Shown: positions 44,914-54,112 of the stretch, piece after piece
How the letters are laid out: every line of letters begins with the position of its first letter
Numbering within the stretch: the first letter of the stretch is position 1
Source of the DNA: Olleya namhaensis
GTDB taxonomy: Bacteria; Bacteroidota; Bacteroidia; Flavobacteriales; Flavobacteriaceae
NCBI RefSeq assembly: GCF_900114005.1
Contig: NZ_FORM01000001.1
Span: forward strand, 186,001 to 250,000
Length of the DNA: 64,000 bases
Direction: 5' to 3'
Notes under the pieces: generated by a model
Databases searched by the model: none
Told to the model about the DNA's origin: nothing
The model's input: only the letters and a program-made list of their open reading frames with translations
Translations under genes and position numbers: made by a program

Positions 44914-46074
44914 CTAATGTTCTAGCCACGATTTATAGTAGTCTTCGTCAGCTATTTTAAGCGCCTCCTCAGTTACCATTAATGGTTTAAATGTATCTAC
45001 CATTACTGCTAGCTCATCTGTTCTCACTTTCCCGATGCTACGCTCTGTTGCTCCTGGGTGCGGACCATGTGGTATTCCTGCGGGATGCAAGGATATGTGC
45101 CCTGCATCTATATCGTTTCTAGACATAAAATCTCCGTCTACGTAATACAAGACCTCATCACTATCTATATTACTATGATTGTAAGGTGCTGGAATACTAT
45201 CTGGATGATAATCGTATAATCTTGGCACAAAACTACAAACTACAAAAGCATCTGTTTCAAAAGTTTGATGTACTGGTGGCGGTTGGTGGATACGTCCAGT
45301 TATAGGCTCGAAATCATGGATTGAGAACGCATATGGATAGTTGTAACCGTCATAACCTACAACATCAAAAGGATGTGTTGCATAAACCATTTCAAAAATA
45401 TCGTCTTGCTTCTTAACTTTCATTAAAAAGTCTCCTTTTTCATTATGTGTTTCTAACTCTTGTGGCTGTCTTAAATCACGCTCGCAAAATGGAGAATGCT
45501 CTAATAATTGTCCAAAATAGTTACGGTAACGTTTTGGTGTATAAATTGGTCTTTTAGACTCGACAATAAACAAACGATTGTCTTCTGTATCAAAATCCAT
45601 TTTATAAATAACACCTCTAGGTACTAATAAATAGTCTCCATATTTAAAGTCTAAATTACCTAAGTGTGTGCGCAGTTTCCCTGTTCCTTTATGGATAAAG
45701 ATAAGCTCATCTGCGTCTGTGTTTTTATAAAAATAATCTGTTGTTGATTGTTTTGGCGCTGCTAAAATGATACTACAATCGCTATTTATAAGGACCGTTT
45801 TACGAGACTCTAAATAATCGTTTTCTGGTTTGACTTGAAACCCTCTTAAACGGTAAGATTGTATGTGATTTTTTTTAGCAATTTTAGGTGCAACACTGTA
45901 TTGTTTTCTGATTTCTTTTACCTGTGTTGGTCTATGCTCGTGATAGGAATTTGTTGACATACCGTCAAAACCTATGGTACCAAATAACTGTTCTGCGTAC
46001 AATGTACCGTCCGCTTTTCTGAACTGGGTGTGTCTTTTTGGTGGTATTTTTCCTAGTTTATGATAAAATGGCAT
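44914..46074 (-). CDS. hmgA: Homogentisate 1,2-dioxygenase
   Basis: A 386-residue cupin-fold dioxygenase that opens the homogentisate ring to maleylacetoacetate. Metal and substrate residues expected by the family are present: HPAGIPHGPHPG (about 330-341) and the NHSNIDSDEVLYYV segment (about 296-309) carrying the Glu and His ligands. Length is the short bacterial form. It precedes hppD in the same direction. The later pathway enzymes (maleylacetoacetate isomerase, fumarylacetoacetase) are not in the window. Confidence 0.93.
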   Translation of the reverse strand: MPFYHKLGKIPPKRHTQFRKADGTLYAEQLFGTIGFDGMSTNSYHEHRPTQVKEIRKQYSVAPKIAKKNHIQSYRLRGFQVKPENDYLESRKTVLINSDCSIILAAPKQSTTDYFYKNTDADELIFIHKGTGKLRTHLGNLDFKYGDYLLVPRGVIYKMDFDTEDNRLFIVESKRPIYTPKRYRNYFGQLLEHSPFCERDLRQPQELETHNEKGDFLMKVKKQDDIFEMVYATHPFDVVGYDGYNYPYAFSIHDFEPITGRIHQPPPVHQTFETDAFVVCSFVPRLYDYHPDSIPAPYNHSNIDSDEVLYYVDGDFMSRNDIDAGHISLHPAGIPHGPHPGATERSIGKVRTDELAVMVDTFKPLMVTEEALKIADEDYYKSWLEH

Positions 46075-46154
46075 TTTTTTAGTTTTTAAATTGAAAAAAA
46101 ATAACGTCTAAGAACTGTGTGACGTCTTATTAAATGCTTAACAAGGAAGGAAGA

Positions 46155-46220
46155 TCACTCTGGATTACGCTTAATCAAGAATTTTAAATGTGATAATAAA
46201 TCGCTCCAAGCTGTCTTCAT
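46155..46220 (-). CDS. Possible 21-residue leader ORF upstream of hmgA
   Basis: An ATG at 46220 opens 21 codons (MKTAWSDLLSHLKFLIKRNP and a final Glu) to TGA at 46157. The predicted peptide is amphipathic and basic. It is 80 nt before the hmgA start in an otherwise gene-free 337-nt gap (46075-46411) that also holds repeat copy C. There is no run of Tyr or Phe codons that would suggest attenuation. Support is weak. Confidence 0.25.
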   Translation of the reverse strand: MKTAWSDLLSHLKFLIKRNPE

Positions 46221-46299
46221 AGTCTAACAAATATCGTAAATATTTTTGAGTATAGAAAGTGTTTTTTATCTCTAGGCAGAAGCTGATACGTTTTACCCT

Positions 46300-46410
46300 G
46301 CGTTAAGGGTAGTAATGGCATCCTTTTTTTGCTGCCACATATGGCAAAAAAAGATATAATGGATAACCTGGTTGTATTTAAGCCCTAATGGATTAAATAC
46401 AAAACGCCCC
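46300..46410 (-). repeat. Structured 3'-UTR repeat element, copy C
   Basis: Read on the minus strand it starts GGGGCGTT one nt after the stop of the gene at 46412 and ends CCCTTAACGC. The first arm is a 10-bp hairpin (TTGTATTTAA/TTAAATACAA), different in sequence from copies A and B. The second arm keeps GGTTATCC/GGATGCC and TTTTTTTGC/GCAAAAAAA. Relative to copy A a C:G pair has become T:G, so pairing is kept. Confidence 0.72.
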
Positions 46411-46411
46411 A

Positions 46412-48646
46412 TTAAAACCAATATCCCAAATTGAAAAACCAGTAGCTATCTCTAGTTTCTGGAGAGTAACTATATCTTGCTTCTATAGGGCCCAAAAACG
46501 AATCAAAAGAGTAGCCTAAGGCGTAACCTGAATATTCTGGCAACGATAACCAGTCCGTGGTGTCAAACAGCCTATCTGATACATTGGCATAGTTTGCGGT
46601 AACCATTAGGTGGTTTTTTGGAACAAATTGATAGTCTAGATTTATGCTTGCTTTGATATAAGAATCTGCTGCTATGGATAAAAAATCATACCCGTAAAAC
46701 GGCTTAAAATTATTGATAAAATTATTACCGTAACCTCCAAGTACAAAATCAAGAAACTGATTGGCTTTTGGATTTATTTTAAACCCTCCGTCTGTTACTA
46801 AATTAAAAGACAAGTTATCTGTTGCTTTGAAGGCATAACCTAGCTCTGCTTTAAATATAGAAAATGGAGAAAAATCTGTTGAAAAATCTGATGAATACAT
46901 ATAGTAGTTGGCTTCTCCTAAAAAGAAAAGACCTTCTGTTGGGTAATACTTACTGTCATAGGTGTCAAATTTTAACTGCCCAAAGAGACTAACGTAATTA
47001 CTGTTTTCAAAAACTGTTTCGTCTTGGTTATCTGTGGACAAAATAGTTTCAGTTGTTACTTTTAGTTTTTTATGCTCCACACCAAGTGACAAGGCTAAAT
47101 CGTTTCTGAATAATGTTTGCAAGTAAAACTGATTGGTAAAATCTGTTAGCTCTGTATCCAATTTATTGATTCCTATATCTAAGACTTCTGACTGCGACAG
47201 GAAAGCATTGGCCACTACGCCTTGATCAAACTCGTTATACCTAGATTTTAAACCAATACTCCAATACATCCCTTTATCTATAAAATAATCAAAGTTATAT
47301 CTAACATGGTCCCCGATAATTAAATCTAGAGACACCACATCGTTTTTTAATAGAAATTGGTTTTTAGTAATATTAGCTAAAATGGCACTTTTATACAGGT
47401 CATCATAGTGTAACCCTAGTTTTAAAAACGTTGTTTTTTTAGTTTCGCTTACTGTAGTTATTAATCTGTAAAAGTCATCTTCGTCTTTTTTAAGCTCGTA
47501 AAAAAAGCTATCAAAGTTATTAGTTGCTACGACATTATTAGCACCTTCTGCCAGCTCCGAGTATGCTATTTTGGTATAGGGTCTCATTTTTAATTTACCC
47601 AAAATGTAAGATCTTGTGTACTTATTTATACCGTTAGTTTCGATATAATTAATTTTTAAACTATCTGAATAGACCGTATTTACTCTTTCTATTGGCTTTT
47701 TAGTCTGTTTTTCCTTTAAGTTTTTTAAAACATCTATTTGCGCTCGAGCAGCTATTTCTCCGTTTTTTATAATTTGGTTACCGTCGTCAAAAGAAACAAC
47801 GTTGAATTTTGAAATATCTGGTTTTAAATAAATATCAGTCTGTGTAGACTTGATTTTCATGTCATTTATAGTCCTGAAATTATTTATTTGAAATAATATT
47901 TGTGGCGCTGATGACAGATCTGTACGATTAGCTAAACCATCCTGAACGTCCACACCAATAATTATATCCATCCCTTTTGCCTTAAGCTCGCTAATTGGAT
48001 AGTTATTTACTACGCCTCCATCAATCAAAAGCTGACCATCTATCTCAACAGGTTGAAACAGCGATGGAAAAGCACCACTAGCTCTAACCGATTGTGGCAA
48101 ATTACCTTTGTCTAAAACAACTTGCTGACCGGTTTCTACATTTGTTGCTATACAAAAAAATGGGATTGGTAGTTTTGAAAAATCGTCCTGATAACTAACG
48201 TGTAACATTAATTTAGTTAATAAATTAAATGTGTTTTGTCCTCTAGATAATGCTGACGGTAGTTTTACTTTTAAGTGATCAAAAGGCAATGTTACTGCAT
48301 AGCGCTCTGAAATCTCCCTTTCGTAAGTTGATTGCGCTGACCTTGGAATATTATCGGCTATTAAATTATCAAAATCTACACCTTTAAAAATAGAATCTAA
48401 CTGTTTACCTGAGTAACCAGAAGCATATAAGGACCCAATAATTGCCCCCATACTGGTCCCTGCTACATAATCTACTCTAATACCTAAACTATCTATAACT
48501 TTTAAAACACCAATATGTGCAAACCCTTTTGCACCACCACCACTTAACACCAAACCAACTTTAGGCTCCTGATCTAGGGTTTCTTGCGCTTTAAGACTGC
48601 TGCTTAATGCAAATATTAATAGTATAACAATGCTTATTTGCTTCAT
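46412..48646 (-). CDS. Patatin-like phospholipase fused to an Omp85-type barrel
   Basis: A 744-residue protein: signal peptide (about 1-20), patatin domain (about 28-230) with the oxyanion loop GGGAKG (36-41), nucleophile GTSMG (Ser 65) and DGG dyad (about 208-210), a POTRA-like segment (about 325-400), and a C-terminal surface-antigen/BamA-like barrel (about 420-744) ending in FFNLGYWF. This architecture is the type VD autotransporter (PlpD-like) in which the lipase is exported through its own barrel. Its start overlaps the uvrC stop by 4 nt (ATGA), and repeat copy C follows. Confidence 0.92.
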   Translation of the reverse strand: MKQISIVILLIFALSSSLKAQETLDQEPKVGLVLSGGGAKGFAHIGVLKVIDSLGIRVDYVAGTSMGAIIGSLYASGYSGKQLDSIFKGVDFDNLIADNIPRSAQSTYEREISERYAVTLPFDHLKVKLPSALSRGQNTFNLLTKLMLHVSYQDDFSKLPIPFFCIATNVETGQQVVLDKGNLPQSVRASGAFPSLFQPVEIDGQLLIDGGVVNNYPISELKAKGMDIIIGVDVQDGLANRTDLSSAPQILFQINNFRTINDMKIKSTQTDIYLKPDISKFNVVSFDDGNQIIKNGEIAARAQIDVLKNLKEKQTKKPIERVNTVYSDSLKINYIETNGINKYTRSYILGKLKMRPYTKIAYSELAEGANNVVATNNFDSFFYELKKDEDDFYRLITTVSETKKTTFLKLGLHYDDLYKSAILANITKNQFLLKNDVVSLDLIIGDHVRYNFDYFIDKGMYWSIGLKSRYNEFDQGVVANAFLSQSEVLDIGINKLDTELTDFTNQFYLQTLFRNDLALSLGVEHKKLKVTTETILSTDNQDETVFENSNYVSLFGQLKFDTYDSKYYPTEGLFFLGEANYYMYSSDFSTDFSPFSIFKAELGYAFKATDNLSFNLVTDGGFKINPKANQFLDFVLGGYGNNFINNFKPFYGYDFLSIAADSYIKASINLDYQFVPKNHLMVTANYANVSDRLFDTTDWLSLPEYSGYALGYSFDSFLGPIEARYSYSPETRDSYWFFNLGYWF

Positions 48647-50436
48647 TCCTTATGGTAATAATTATATATTTTTGCTGCTCTTGAAACTCCTACAACATCT
48701 TCTAACTCATCCAATTTAGCGTTAGAAATACGTTTTGCAGATTTAAACTTTTTTAGTAATTCTACAATCGTTTTTTCTCCAATGCCTGGAATAGTTTCCA
48801 TTTCTGTATTTAACGCTTGTTTACTTCTTTTATTTCGATGATGCTCAATTCCAAAACGGTGCGCCTCATTACGTAATTGCTGAATTATTTTTAGGGTTTC
48901 CGATTTTTTATCTAAATATAAAGGAATTGGATCATCAGGATAAAATAATTCTTCCAAACGTTTTGCAATACCTATAATTGCTATTTTATTACGTAACCCT
49001 AAAAGATCTAAACTTTTTAATGCAGAAGACAATTGCCCTTTACCTCCATCAATAATTATTAATTGTGGCAATGGTTGCTCTTCTTCAAGCAAGCGTTTAT
49101 AACGTCTAAACACCACTTCTTCCATGGATGCAAAATCATCAGGGCCAACAACCGTTTTGATATTAAAATGACGATAATCCTTTTTGCTTGGTTTTCCGTT
49201 TTTAAACACAACACAGGCTGCAACAGGATTAGTACCTTGGATGTTTGAGTTATCAAAACACTCGATATGTCTTGGCTCTTGCCCCAAACGTAAATCTTGT
49301 TTCATCTGCGCCATAATACGATTGGCGTGACGATCAGGATCTGTGATTTTAACTTGTTTAAAACGCTCCATCCTATAATACTTTGCGTTTCTAATGGATA
49401 AATCTAAAATATGCTTTTTATCTCCTAGTTGTGGTACCGTTACTTTTAATTGCTCTCCAATATTTACCTTAAAAGGTACATATATTTCTTTTGAATTGGA
49501 GTTAAAACGTGCTCTAATTTCAATTATAGCTAATTCTAGAAGCTCTTTATCGCTTTCGTCTAACTTCTTTTTAATTTCTAAAGTATGTGACCTAATTATA
49601 GATCCATAGGATAATTGTAAAAAATTAATATAACTATGTCCAGCATCACTAACAATAGAAAACACATCCACATTACTAATCTTTGGATTAACAATTGTTG
49701 ACTTAGCTTGGTAGTTTTCTAAAACTTCAATTTTTTCTTTAATACGTTGCGCAGCTTCAAACTCCATATCTTCTGCAAACTGATTCATTTGCAATTTAAA
49801 ATTGCCTAAAGAGTCTTTAAAATTCCCTTTTAAAATCTCTCTGATTGCTGCTATGTTTTCGTGATAATTAGCTTCCGTCTCTCGACCTTCGCAAGCGCCT
49901 TTGCAGTTTCCTAAATGATACTCTAAACACACTTTATACTTACCTTCACTAACCTTATCCTGTGCCAAGTTATAATTACAAGTACGTAATTTATACAATC
50001 CATTAATTAGACCTAGTAACGTTTTTACGGTTTTCATACTGGTGTAAGGCCCAAAATAATCGCTACCATCTTTTATAACACGACGGGTAGGAAACACTCT
50101 TGGAAAACGCTCCTTCTTAATACAAATCCATGGATACGTTTTATCGTCTTTTAGTAAAACATTATAGCGTGGCTTATGTTTTTTTATTAGATTGTTTTCT
50201 AATAACAATGCGTCTGTTTCTGTCTCTACAACAATATGTTTGATATTAGCAATACGCTTTACTAAAACTCTAGTTTTACCATTTTCATGAGTTTTTGTAA
50301 AATACGAACTGACTCTTTTTTTTAGATTCTTGGCTTTACCAACGTATATTATGGTGCCTTCAGCATCAAAATACTGATAGACTCCGGGAGAATCCGGTAA
50401 GGTTTTAAGCTGAATATCTAAAGCTGTATTACTCAT
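48643..50436 (-). CDS. uvrC: Excinuclease ABC subunit C
   Basis: A 597-residue nucleotide-excision-repair endonuclease. Domains are a GIY-YIG nuclease (about 10-95, GVYQYFDAEGTIIYVGKAK), a UVR motif (about 205-240), an RNase H-like C-terminal nuclease domain (about 370-540, with ECFDNSNIQG) and a helix-hairpin-helix end (about 555-597, IPGIGEKTIVELL). With UvrAB it makes the dual incision around lesions. The start at 50436 (MSNTALDIQLKT) is preferred over 50475 because the promoter box at 50473-50480 lies over that codon and family members begin near this point. Confidence 0.96.
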   Translation of the reverse strand: MSNTALDIQLKTLPDSPGVYQYFDAEGTIIYVGKAKNLKKRVSSYFTKTHENGKTRVLVKRIANIKHIVVETETDALLLENNLIKKHKPRYNVLLKDDKTYPWICIKKERFPRVFPTRRVIKDGSDYFGPYTSMKTVKTLLGLINGLYKLRTCNYNLAQDKVSEGKYKVCLEYHLGNCKGACEGRETEANYHENIAAIREILKGNFKDSLGNFKLQMNQFAEDMEFEAAQRIKEKIEVLENYQAKSTIVNPKISNVDVFSIVSDAGHSYINFLQLSYGSIIRSHTLEIKKKLDESDKELLELAIIEIRARFNSNSKEIYVPFKVNIGEQLKVTVPQLGDKKHILDLSIRNAKYYRMERFKQVKITDPDRHANRIMAQMKQDLRLGQEPRHIECFDNSNIQGTNPVAACVVFKNGKPSKKDYRHFNIKTVVGPDDFASMEEVVFRRYKRLLEEEQPLPQLIIIDGGKGQLSSALKSLDLLGLRNKIAIIGIAKRLEELFYPDDPIPLYLDKKSETLKIIQQLRNEAHRFGIEHHRNKRSKQALNTEMETIPGIGEKTIVELLKKFKSAKRISNAKLDELEDVVGVSRAAKIYNYYHKE

Positions 50437-50472
50437 TCTGACGTTAAAAATGGAAGATATTTGATTGTTAAC

Positions 50473-50480
50473 CAAAGGTA
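50473..50480 (-). promoter_or_regulatory. -7 promoter box TACCTTTG
   Basis: A full TAnnTTTG match on the minus strand, 36 nt before the uvrC ATG at 50436. It overlaps the alternative start at 50475, making that start unlikely. Confidence 0.45.
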
Positions 50481-50584
50481 ATTATTTAAAAACAACTTAA
50501 CGTTTATAGGTCAAATTTTAACCTAAAAATAAAAATTATATGTTTACTTATTTATTACCTTGCACCTCTTTTTAAACACTAAAA

Positions 50585-51007
50585 ATGACAAAAAAAACCA
50601 TTGGTAGAACCGATAAAATCAACTTCCCAAAGTTAGATTTATTTGAAGTGGACTGTAAAATAGATACAGGAGCCTACACCTCTGCAATACATTGCTCCAA
50701 AGTAGTTGTTAAAGACGACGGGTTACACTGTACTTTTTACAGCAAAGGACACCCCAACTTTAATAGCAAGACTAAAGTCTTTGAAGAGTACACCTTTACA
50801 GACGTAAAAAGCAGCAATGGTTTTGTAGAAAACCGCTACAAGATAAAAACAGAAGTCGTTTTTTTTGGTAAAACATATAAGATTAACTTAACTTTAAGCA
50901 CAAGAGACGATATGAGATTTCCCGTTTTAATTGGTAGACAATTTTTAAAACGTAAATTTTTAGTAGACGTCGATATCCTAGACCAATCCTTTAATTATAA
51001 CAAGTAA
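50585..51007 (+). CDS. RimB-like retropepsin-fold protein (putative ATP-dependent zinc protease family)
   Basis: A 140-residue protein with the aspartic-protease-type [10 protein letters not shown] motif (Asp 27) and a strand-rich fold ending in [19 protein letters not shown], which match the DUF785/RimB family often encoded beside rimK. It is a small single-domain peptidase homologue, and activity is uncertain. It is separated from rimK by one nucleotide and leads a plus-strand operon. It may process or remove the glutamate tails added by RimK. That role is inferred from genomic association, not from the sequence. Confidence 0.85.
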   Translation: MTKKTIGRTDKINFPKLDLFEVDCKIDTGAYTSAIHCSKVVVKDDGLHCTFYSKGHPNFNSKTKVFEEYTFTDVKSSNGFVENRYKIKTEVVFFGKTYKINLTLSTRDDMRFPVLIGRQFLKRKFLVDVDILDQSFNYNK

Positions 51008-51008
51008 C

Positions 51009-51887
51009 ATGAACATTGTAATCTTATCTAGAAACGCTAATTTATACTCAACAGATCGTTTGGTTGAAGAAGGTGAAAAAAGAGGTCATAAAATAGAGAT
51101 CATAGATCCTCTAAAATGTGACATCATTATTGAAACTGAAAAACCAACCATCTTTTATAAAGATCGTTATTTAGATTATGTAGACGCTATTATACCGCGT
51201 ATTGGTGCTTCTGTAACATTTTACGGTTGTGCAGTGGTAAGACAATTTGAAATGATGAATGTTTTTACAACAGCTTCTTCTGAAGCCATTTTAAGGTCTA
51301 GAGATAAGCTAAAAAGTTTACAACGTTTAAGCAAAGCTGGTATTGGAATGCCAAAAACAGTATTTACTAACTACTCTAGAGATGTTGAGGAAGTTATTGA
51401 GCATGTTGGTGGTGTACCGGTAATTATTAAATTACTAGAAGGAACTCAAGGGTTAGGTGTCGTTTTAGCCGAAAGTAAAAATGCTGCAGAATCGGTTTTA
51501 GAAGCCTTTAATGGTTTAGAAGCTAGAGTTATTGTACAAGAATTTATAAAAGAAGCTAAAGGTGCGGATTTACGTGCTTTAGTTGTAGATGGTCAAGTAG
51601 TTGGCGCTATGAAACGTCAAGGAAAAGAAGGCGAATTTAGATCTAACTTACACCGTGGAGGAAGTGCTAACATTATAACTTTAAGTGATGCAGAAACGCA
51701 AGTTGCAATGAAAGCATCTCAAGCCTTAAAACTACCAGTTTGTGGTGTAGATATGTTACAATCTGAAAGAGGTCCATTACTTTTAGAAGTAAACTCTAGC
51801 CCAGGATTAGAAGGTATTGAAAATGCAACAGGTAAAAATATCGCAAAAAATATCATCAATTATATTGAGAAAAACACAAATAAATAA
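51009..51887 (+). CDS. rimK: RimK family ATP-grasp amino acid ligase
   Basis: A 292-residue ATP-grasp ligase of the RimK family. Visible are the [19 protein letters not shown] region of the N-terminal lobe (about residues 98-116), the ATP loop [12 protein letters not shown] (about 141-152), [15 protein letters not shown] (about 179-193), and the metal-binding [14 protein letters not shown] (about 258-271). E. coli RimK adds glutamates to ribosomal protein S6. Here the neighbours are a retropepsin-like protein and an AstE-like peptidase, so the acceptor may be another protein or a peptide. Whether S6 is the target is not shown. Confidence 0.93.
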   Translation: MNIVILSRNANLYSTDRLVEEGEKRGHKIEIIDPLKCDIIIETEKPTIFYKDRYLDYVDAIIPRIGASVTFYGCAVVRQFEMMNVFTTASSEAILRSRDKLKSLQRLSKAGIGMPKTVFTNYSRDVEEVIEHVGGVPVIIKLLEGTQGLGVVLAESKNAAESVLEAFNGLEARVIVQEFIKEAKGADLRALVVDGQVVGAMKRQGKEGEFRSNLHRGGSANIITLSDAETQVAMKASQALKLPVCGVDMLQSERGPLLLEVNSSPGLEGIENATGKNIAKNIINYIEKNTNK

Positions 51888-51890
51888 ACG

Positions 51891-52859
51891 ATGTACACAA
51901 ACGACGTTTTAGAAATTTTAGGAGAAACTATCAAACCTGGTCAAAGTGCAGAAGTTAGTTTTAATGTTGCAAAATTGCACACTAGAACTCCTGTAGATGT
52001 TCCTATTATAATAGAACGTTCTAAAAAACCAGGTCCGACAATTTTGTTTACTGCAGGAATCCACGGTGACGAAATTAATGGTGTAGAGATTGTACGGCAA
52101 CTAATATCCAAAGGTATTAATAAACCTAAAATAGGAACGACTATTTGTATTCCTGTCCTTAATATTTTTGGGTTTATAAACATGGAACGCGCCTTTCCTG
52201 ATGGTCGCGATTTAAACCGTGTATTTCCAGGTATGAAAAACGGCTCTTTAGCTAGTCGTGTAGCCTATGAGCTAATACAAGAAGTGGTGCCACATGCCGA
52301 TTTTATTGTAGATTTTCACACCGGAGGAGCCTTTAGATTTAATGCCCCACAGATACGTATAGAACGAGGAAGCGAAGATGATGATGTCATGGCCGAAATC
52401 TTTGGCGCGCCATTTATCTTATATTCTCAAAACTTAAACAAATCGTTTAGAAACGCTTGTAATAAACTAGGGAAACCTATCTTATTATATGAAGGAGGAA
52501 AATCTTTTGACCTAGACAATACAGTTACAAACACTGGTGTTAATGGTGCAAAACGCATCATGAATCATTTTGGAATGTTACGTAGACAGTTTAAAGTATC
52601 AGAACCTAAAAAAGAATGCGTTAAAATAACAGAAAGCTCTTGGCTTAGAGCTAAACATTCTGGTATGTTTAAAGCAACTGTTAAACTTGGTGTTGAAGTC
52701 AAAGTTGGTGATGATATAGGAAACATAACCGATCCTTACGGAAAATTCAACCATTTTGTCAAATCTAAACATGCTGGTTATATAATAAACATTAACCAAT
52801 CCCCGATTGTATATCAAGGAGATGCGCTGTTTCATATTTCGACGGAAGTCTTAAAATAG
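51891..52859 (+). CDS. Succinylglutamate desuccinylase/aspartoacylase family peptidase
   Basis: A 322-residue zinc carboxypeptidase-like enzyme (AstE/AspA clan, M14-like). The zinc ligands are complete: HGDE (His 58, Glu 61) and DFHTGG (His 143). A C-terminal beta-rich domain (about 240-320) carries a lipoyl-like KLGVEVKVGDDIGNI segment. The substrate is uncertain, as AstE-like enzymes act on N-acyl amino acids or gamma-linked peptides. It follows rimK by 3 nt and precedes the folate ligase gene by 6 nt, forming a four-gene operon. Confidence 0.9.
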   Translation: MYTNDVLEILGETIKPGQSAEVSFNVAKLHTRTPVDVPIIIERSKKPGPTILFTAGIHGDEINGVEIVRQLISKGINKPKIGTTICIPVLNIFGFINMERAFPDGRDLNRVFPGMKNGSLASRVAYELIQEVVPHADFIVDFHTGGAFRFNAPQIRIERGSEDDDVMAEIFGAPFILYSQNLNKSFRNACNKLGKPILLYEGGKSFDLDNTVTNTGVNGAKRIMNHFGMLRRQFKVSEPKKECVKITESSWLRAKHSGMFKATVKLGVEVKVGDDIGNITDPYGKFNHFVKSKHAGYIININQSPIVYQGDALFHISTEVLK

Positions 52860-52865
52860 TTTAAG

Positions 52866-53429
52866 ATGAAAAAAGCTGACTTAAGACTAAAATATAAAGC
52901 TTTACGCGCTTTGCTTTCCCATACTGAAATTGATGATCACAGTCTTGCAATTGCTAATCAGTTATTAAAGTTAACTATTTGGGACTATAACTTTTATCAT
53001 TTATTTTTAACTATTGAAACACAGCAGGAAATTAACACAGATTACATTTTAAACATTCTGTCTGGTAAGGATAAAAACATTGTTATTTCTAAAAGTAATT
53101 TTAGCAACAACACCTTAAGTAATTTTTTATTAACCGATGCTACCACACTTAAATTAAGCACTTACAATATTCCAGAACCTATTGATGGTATTCCAATTGC
53201 TAACACTAGCATTGACGTGGTATTTGTACCGCTTTTAGCGTTTGACTTAAAAGGAAACCGTGTGGGTTATGGTAAAGGATTCTACGATAACTTTCTAGCA
53301 GACTGCAAACCAGAAACTATAAAAATAGGGTTGTCTTTTTTTGAAGCTGAAGCTGAAATTGAAGATGTTTATAAAGATGACATCAGCCTAGACTATTGCG
53401 TAACACCAAAGACTATTTACGAGTTTTAA
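52866..53429 (+). CDS. 5-formyltetrahydrofolate cyclo-ligase
   Basis: A 187-residue enzyme that uses ATP to convert 5-formyl-THF to 5,10-methenyl-THF, a folate-salvage step in the cytoplasm. The family features are a basic N-terminus (ADLRLKYKALR) and the conserved C-terminal loop FVPLLAFDLKGNRVGYGKGFYDNFL (about 121-145), which contains the ATP/folate-binding GYGKGFYD. It is last in the rimK operon. Its last 4 nt overlap the end of the convergent lspA gene. Confidence 0.95.
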   Translation: MKKADLRLKYKALRALLSHTEIDDHSLAIANQLLKLTIWDYNFYHLFLTIETQQEINTDYILNILSGKDKNIVISKSNFSNNTLSNFLLTDATTLKLSTYNIPEPIDGIPIANTSIDVVFVPLLAFDLKGNRVGYGKGFYDNFLADCKPETIKIGLSFFEAEAEIEDVYKDDISLDYCVTPKTIYEF

Positions 53430-54052
53430 TTCTCTTCATTTTTAGGAAACGCTTTTCCATTAAAAAATATTAAAATACAGAAGCCAATACTAATAGCAAC
53501 ATCTGCTACATTAAAAACAGGCTCGAAAAACGTAAAATAGCCTCCTCCAATTCCAGGAATCCATTCTGGCAAATACCCTTTCCATAATGGCAAATACAAC
53601 ATATCTACAACTTTACCATGCAAAACACTATCATACCCTTGTTGTGGCAAAAAACTAGCCACTTGAGAGACACTATCGTCAAACAACACACCATAAAATA
53701 CAGAGTCCAAAATATTACCTAAAGCACCTGCAAAAATAAAGACAAGTGCTAAAATTAGCGTTTTAGACTGTTGTTTTTTAATAGTGTTTATCAACCAATA
53801 GCCAATACCAATAATTGCAAAAATCCTAAAAACTGTTAAGCATACTTTTGCTGTCCTATCTGAAATAGCCGGAATAATATCGCTTAGTTTAGTACCCCAA
53901 GCCATACCGCTATTTTCAATAAAATAAATTTTAAACCAACTAAAAAGAGCAACATCCTCTCCTAAAACAAAATGTGTTTTCACGTATATTTTACTTATTT
54001 GATCAATAAGTAAAATAACAATTATTAGTAATGATGCTTTTTTAATATTCAT
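53426..54052 (-). CDS. lspA: Lipoprotein signal peptidase (signal peptidase II)
   Basis: A 208-residue inner-membrane aspartyl protease that removes the signal peptide of lipidated prolipoproteins. It has four hydrophobic segments and two catalytic aspartates, in GNILDSVFYG (about 113) and NVADVAISIG (about 187). It is about 45 residues longer than E. coli LspA, with the extra loop between the two aspartates (about 120-180), which I believe is usual in Bacteroidota. It serves the many lipoproteins in this window. A -7 box TATTTTTG lies about 50 nt upstream. Confidence 0.95.
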   Translation of the reverse strand: MNIKKASLLIIVILLIDQISKIYVKTHFVLGEDVALFSWFKIYFIENSGMAWGTKLSDIIPAISDRTAKVCLTVFRIFAIIGIGYWLINTIKKQQSKTLILALVFIFAGALGNILDSVFYGVLFDDSVSQVASFLPQQGYDSVLHGKVVDMLYLPLWKGYLPEWIPGIGGGYFTFFEPVFNVADVAISIGFCILIFFNGKAFPKNEEN

Positions 54053-54101
54053 ATAAATTGGAATGCTTTTACTATGCTAAGCGCAAGTAGAATTTACAAA
54101 A

Positions 54102-54109
54102 CAAAAATA
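54102..54109 (-). promoter_or_regulatory. -7 promoter box TATTTTTG
   Basis: A TAnnTTTG match on the minus strand, 50 nt before the lspA ATG and 4 nt from the stop of the upstream gene at 54113. No obvious -33 TTG. Confidence 0.35.
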
Positions 54110-54112
54110 GAC

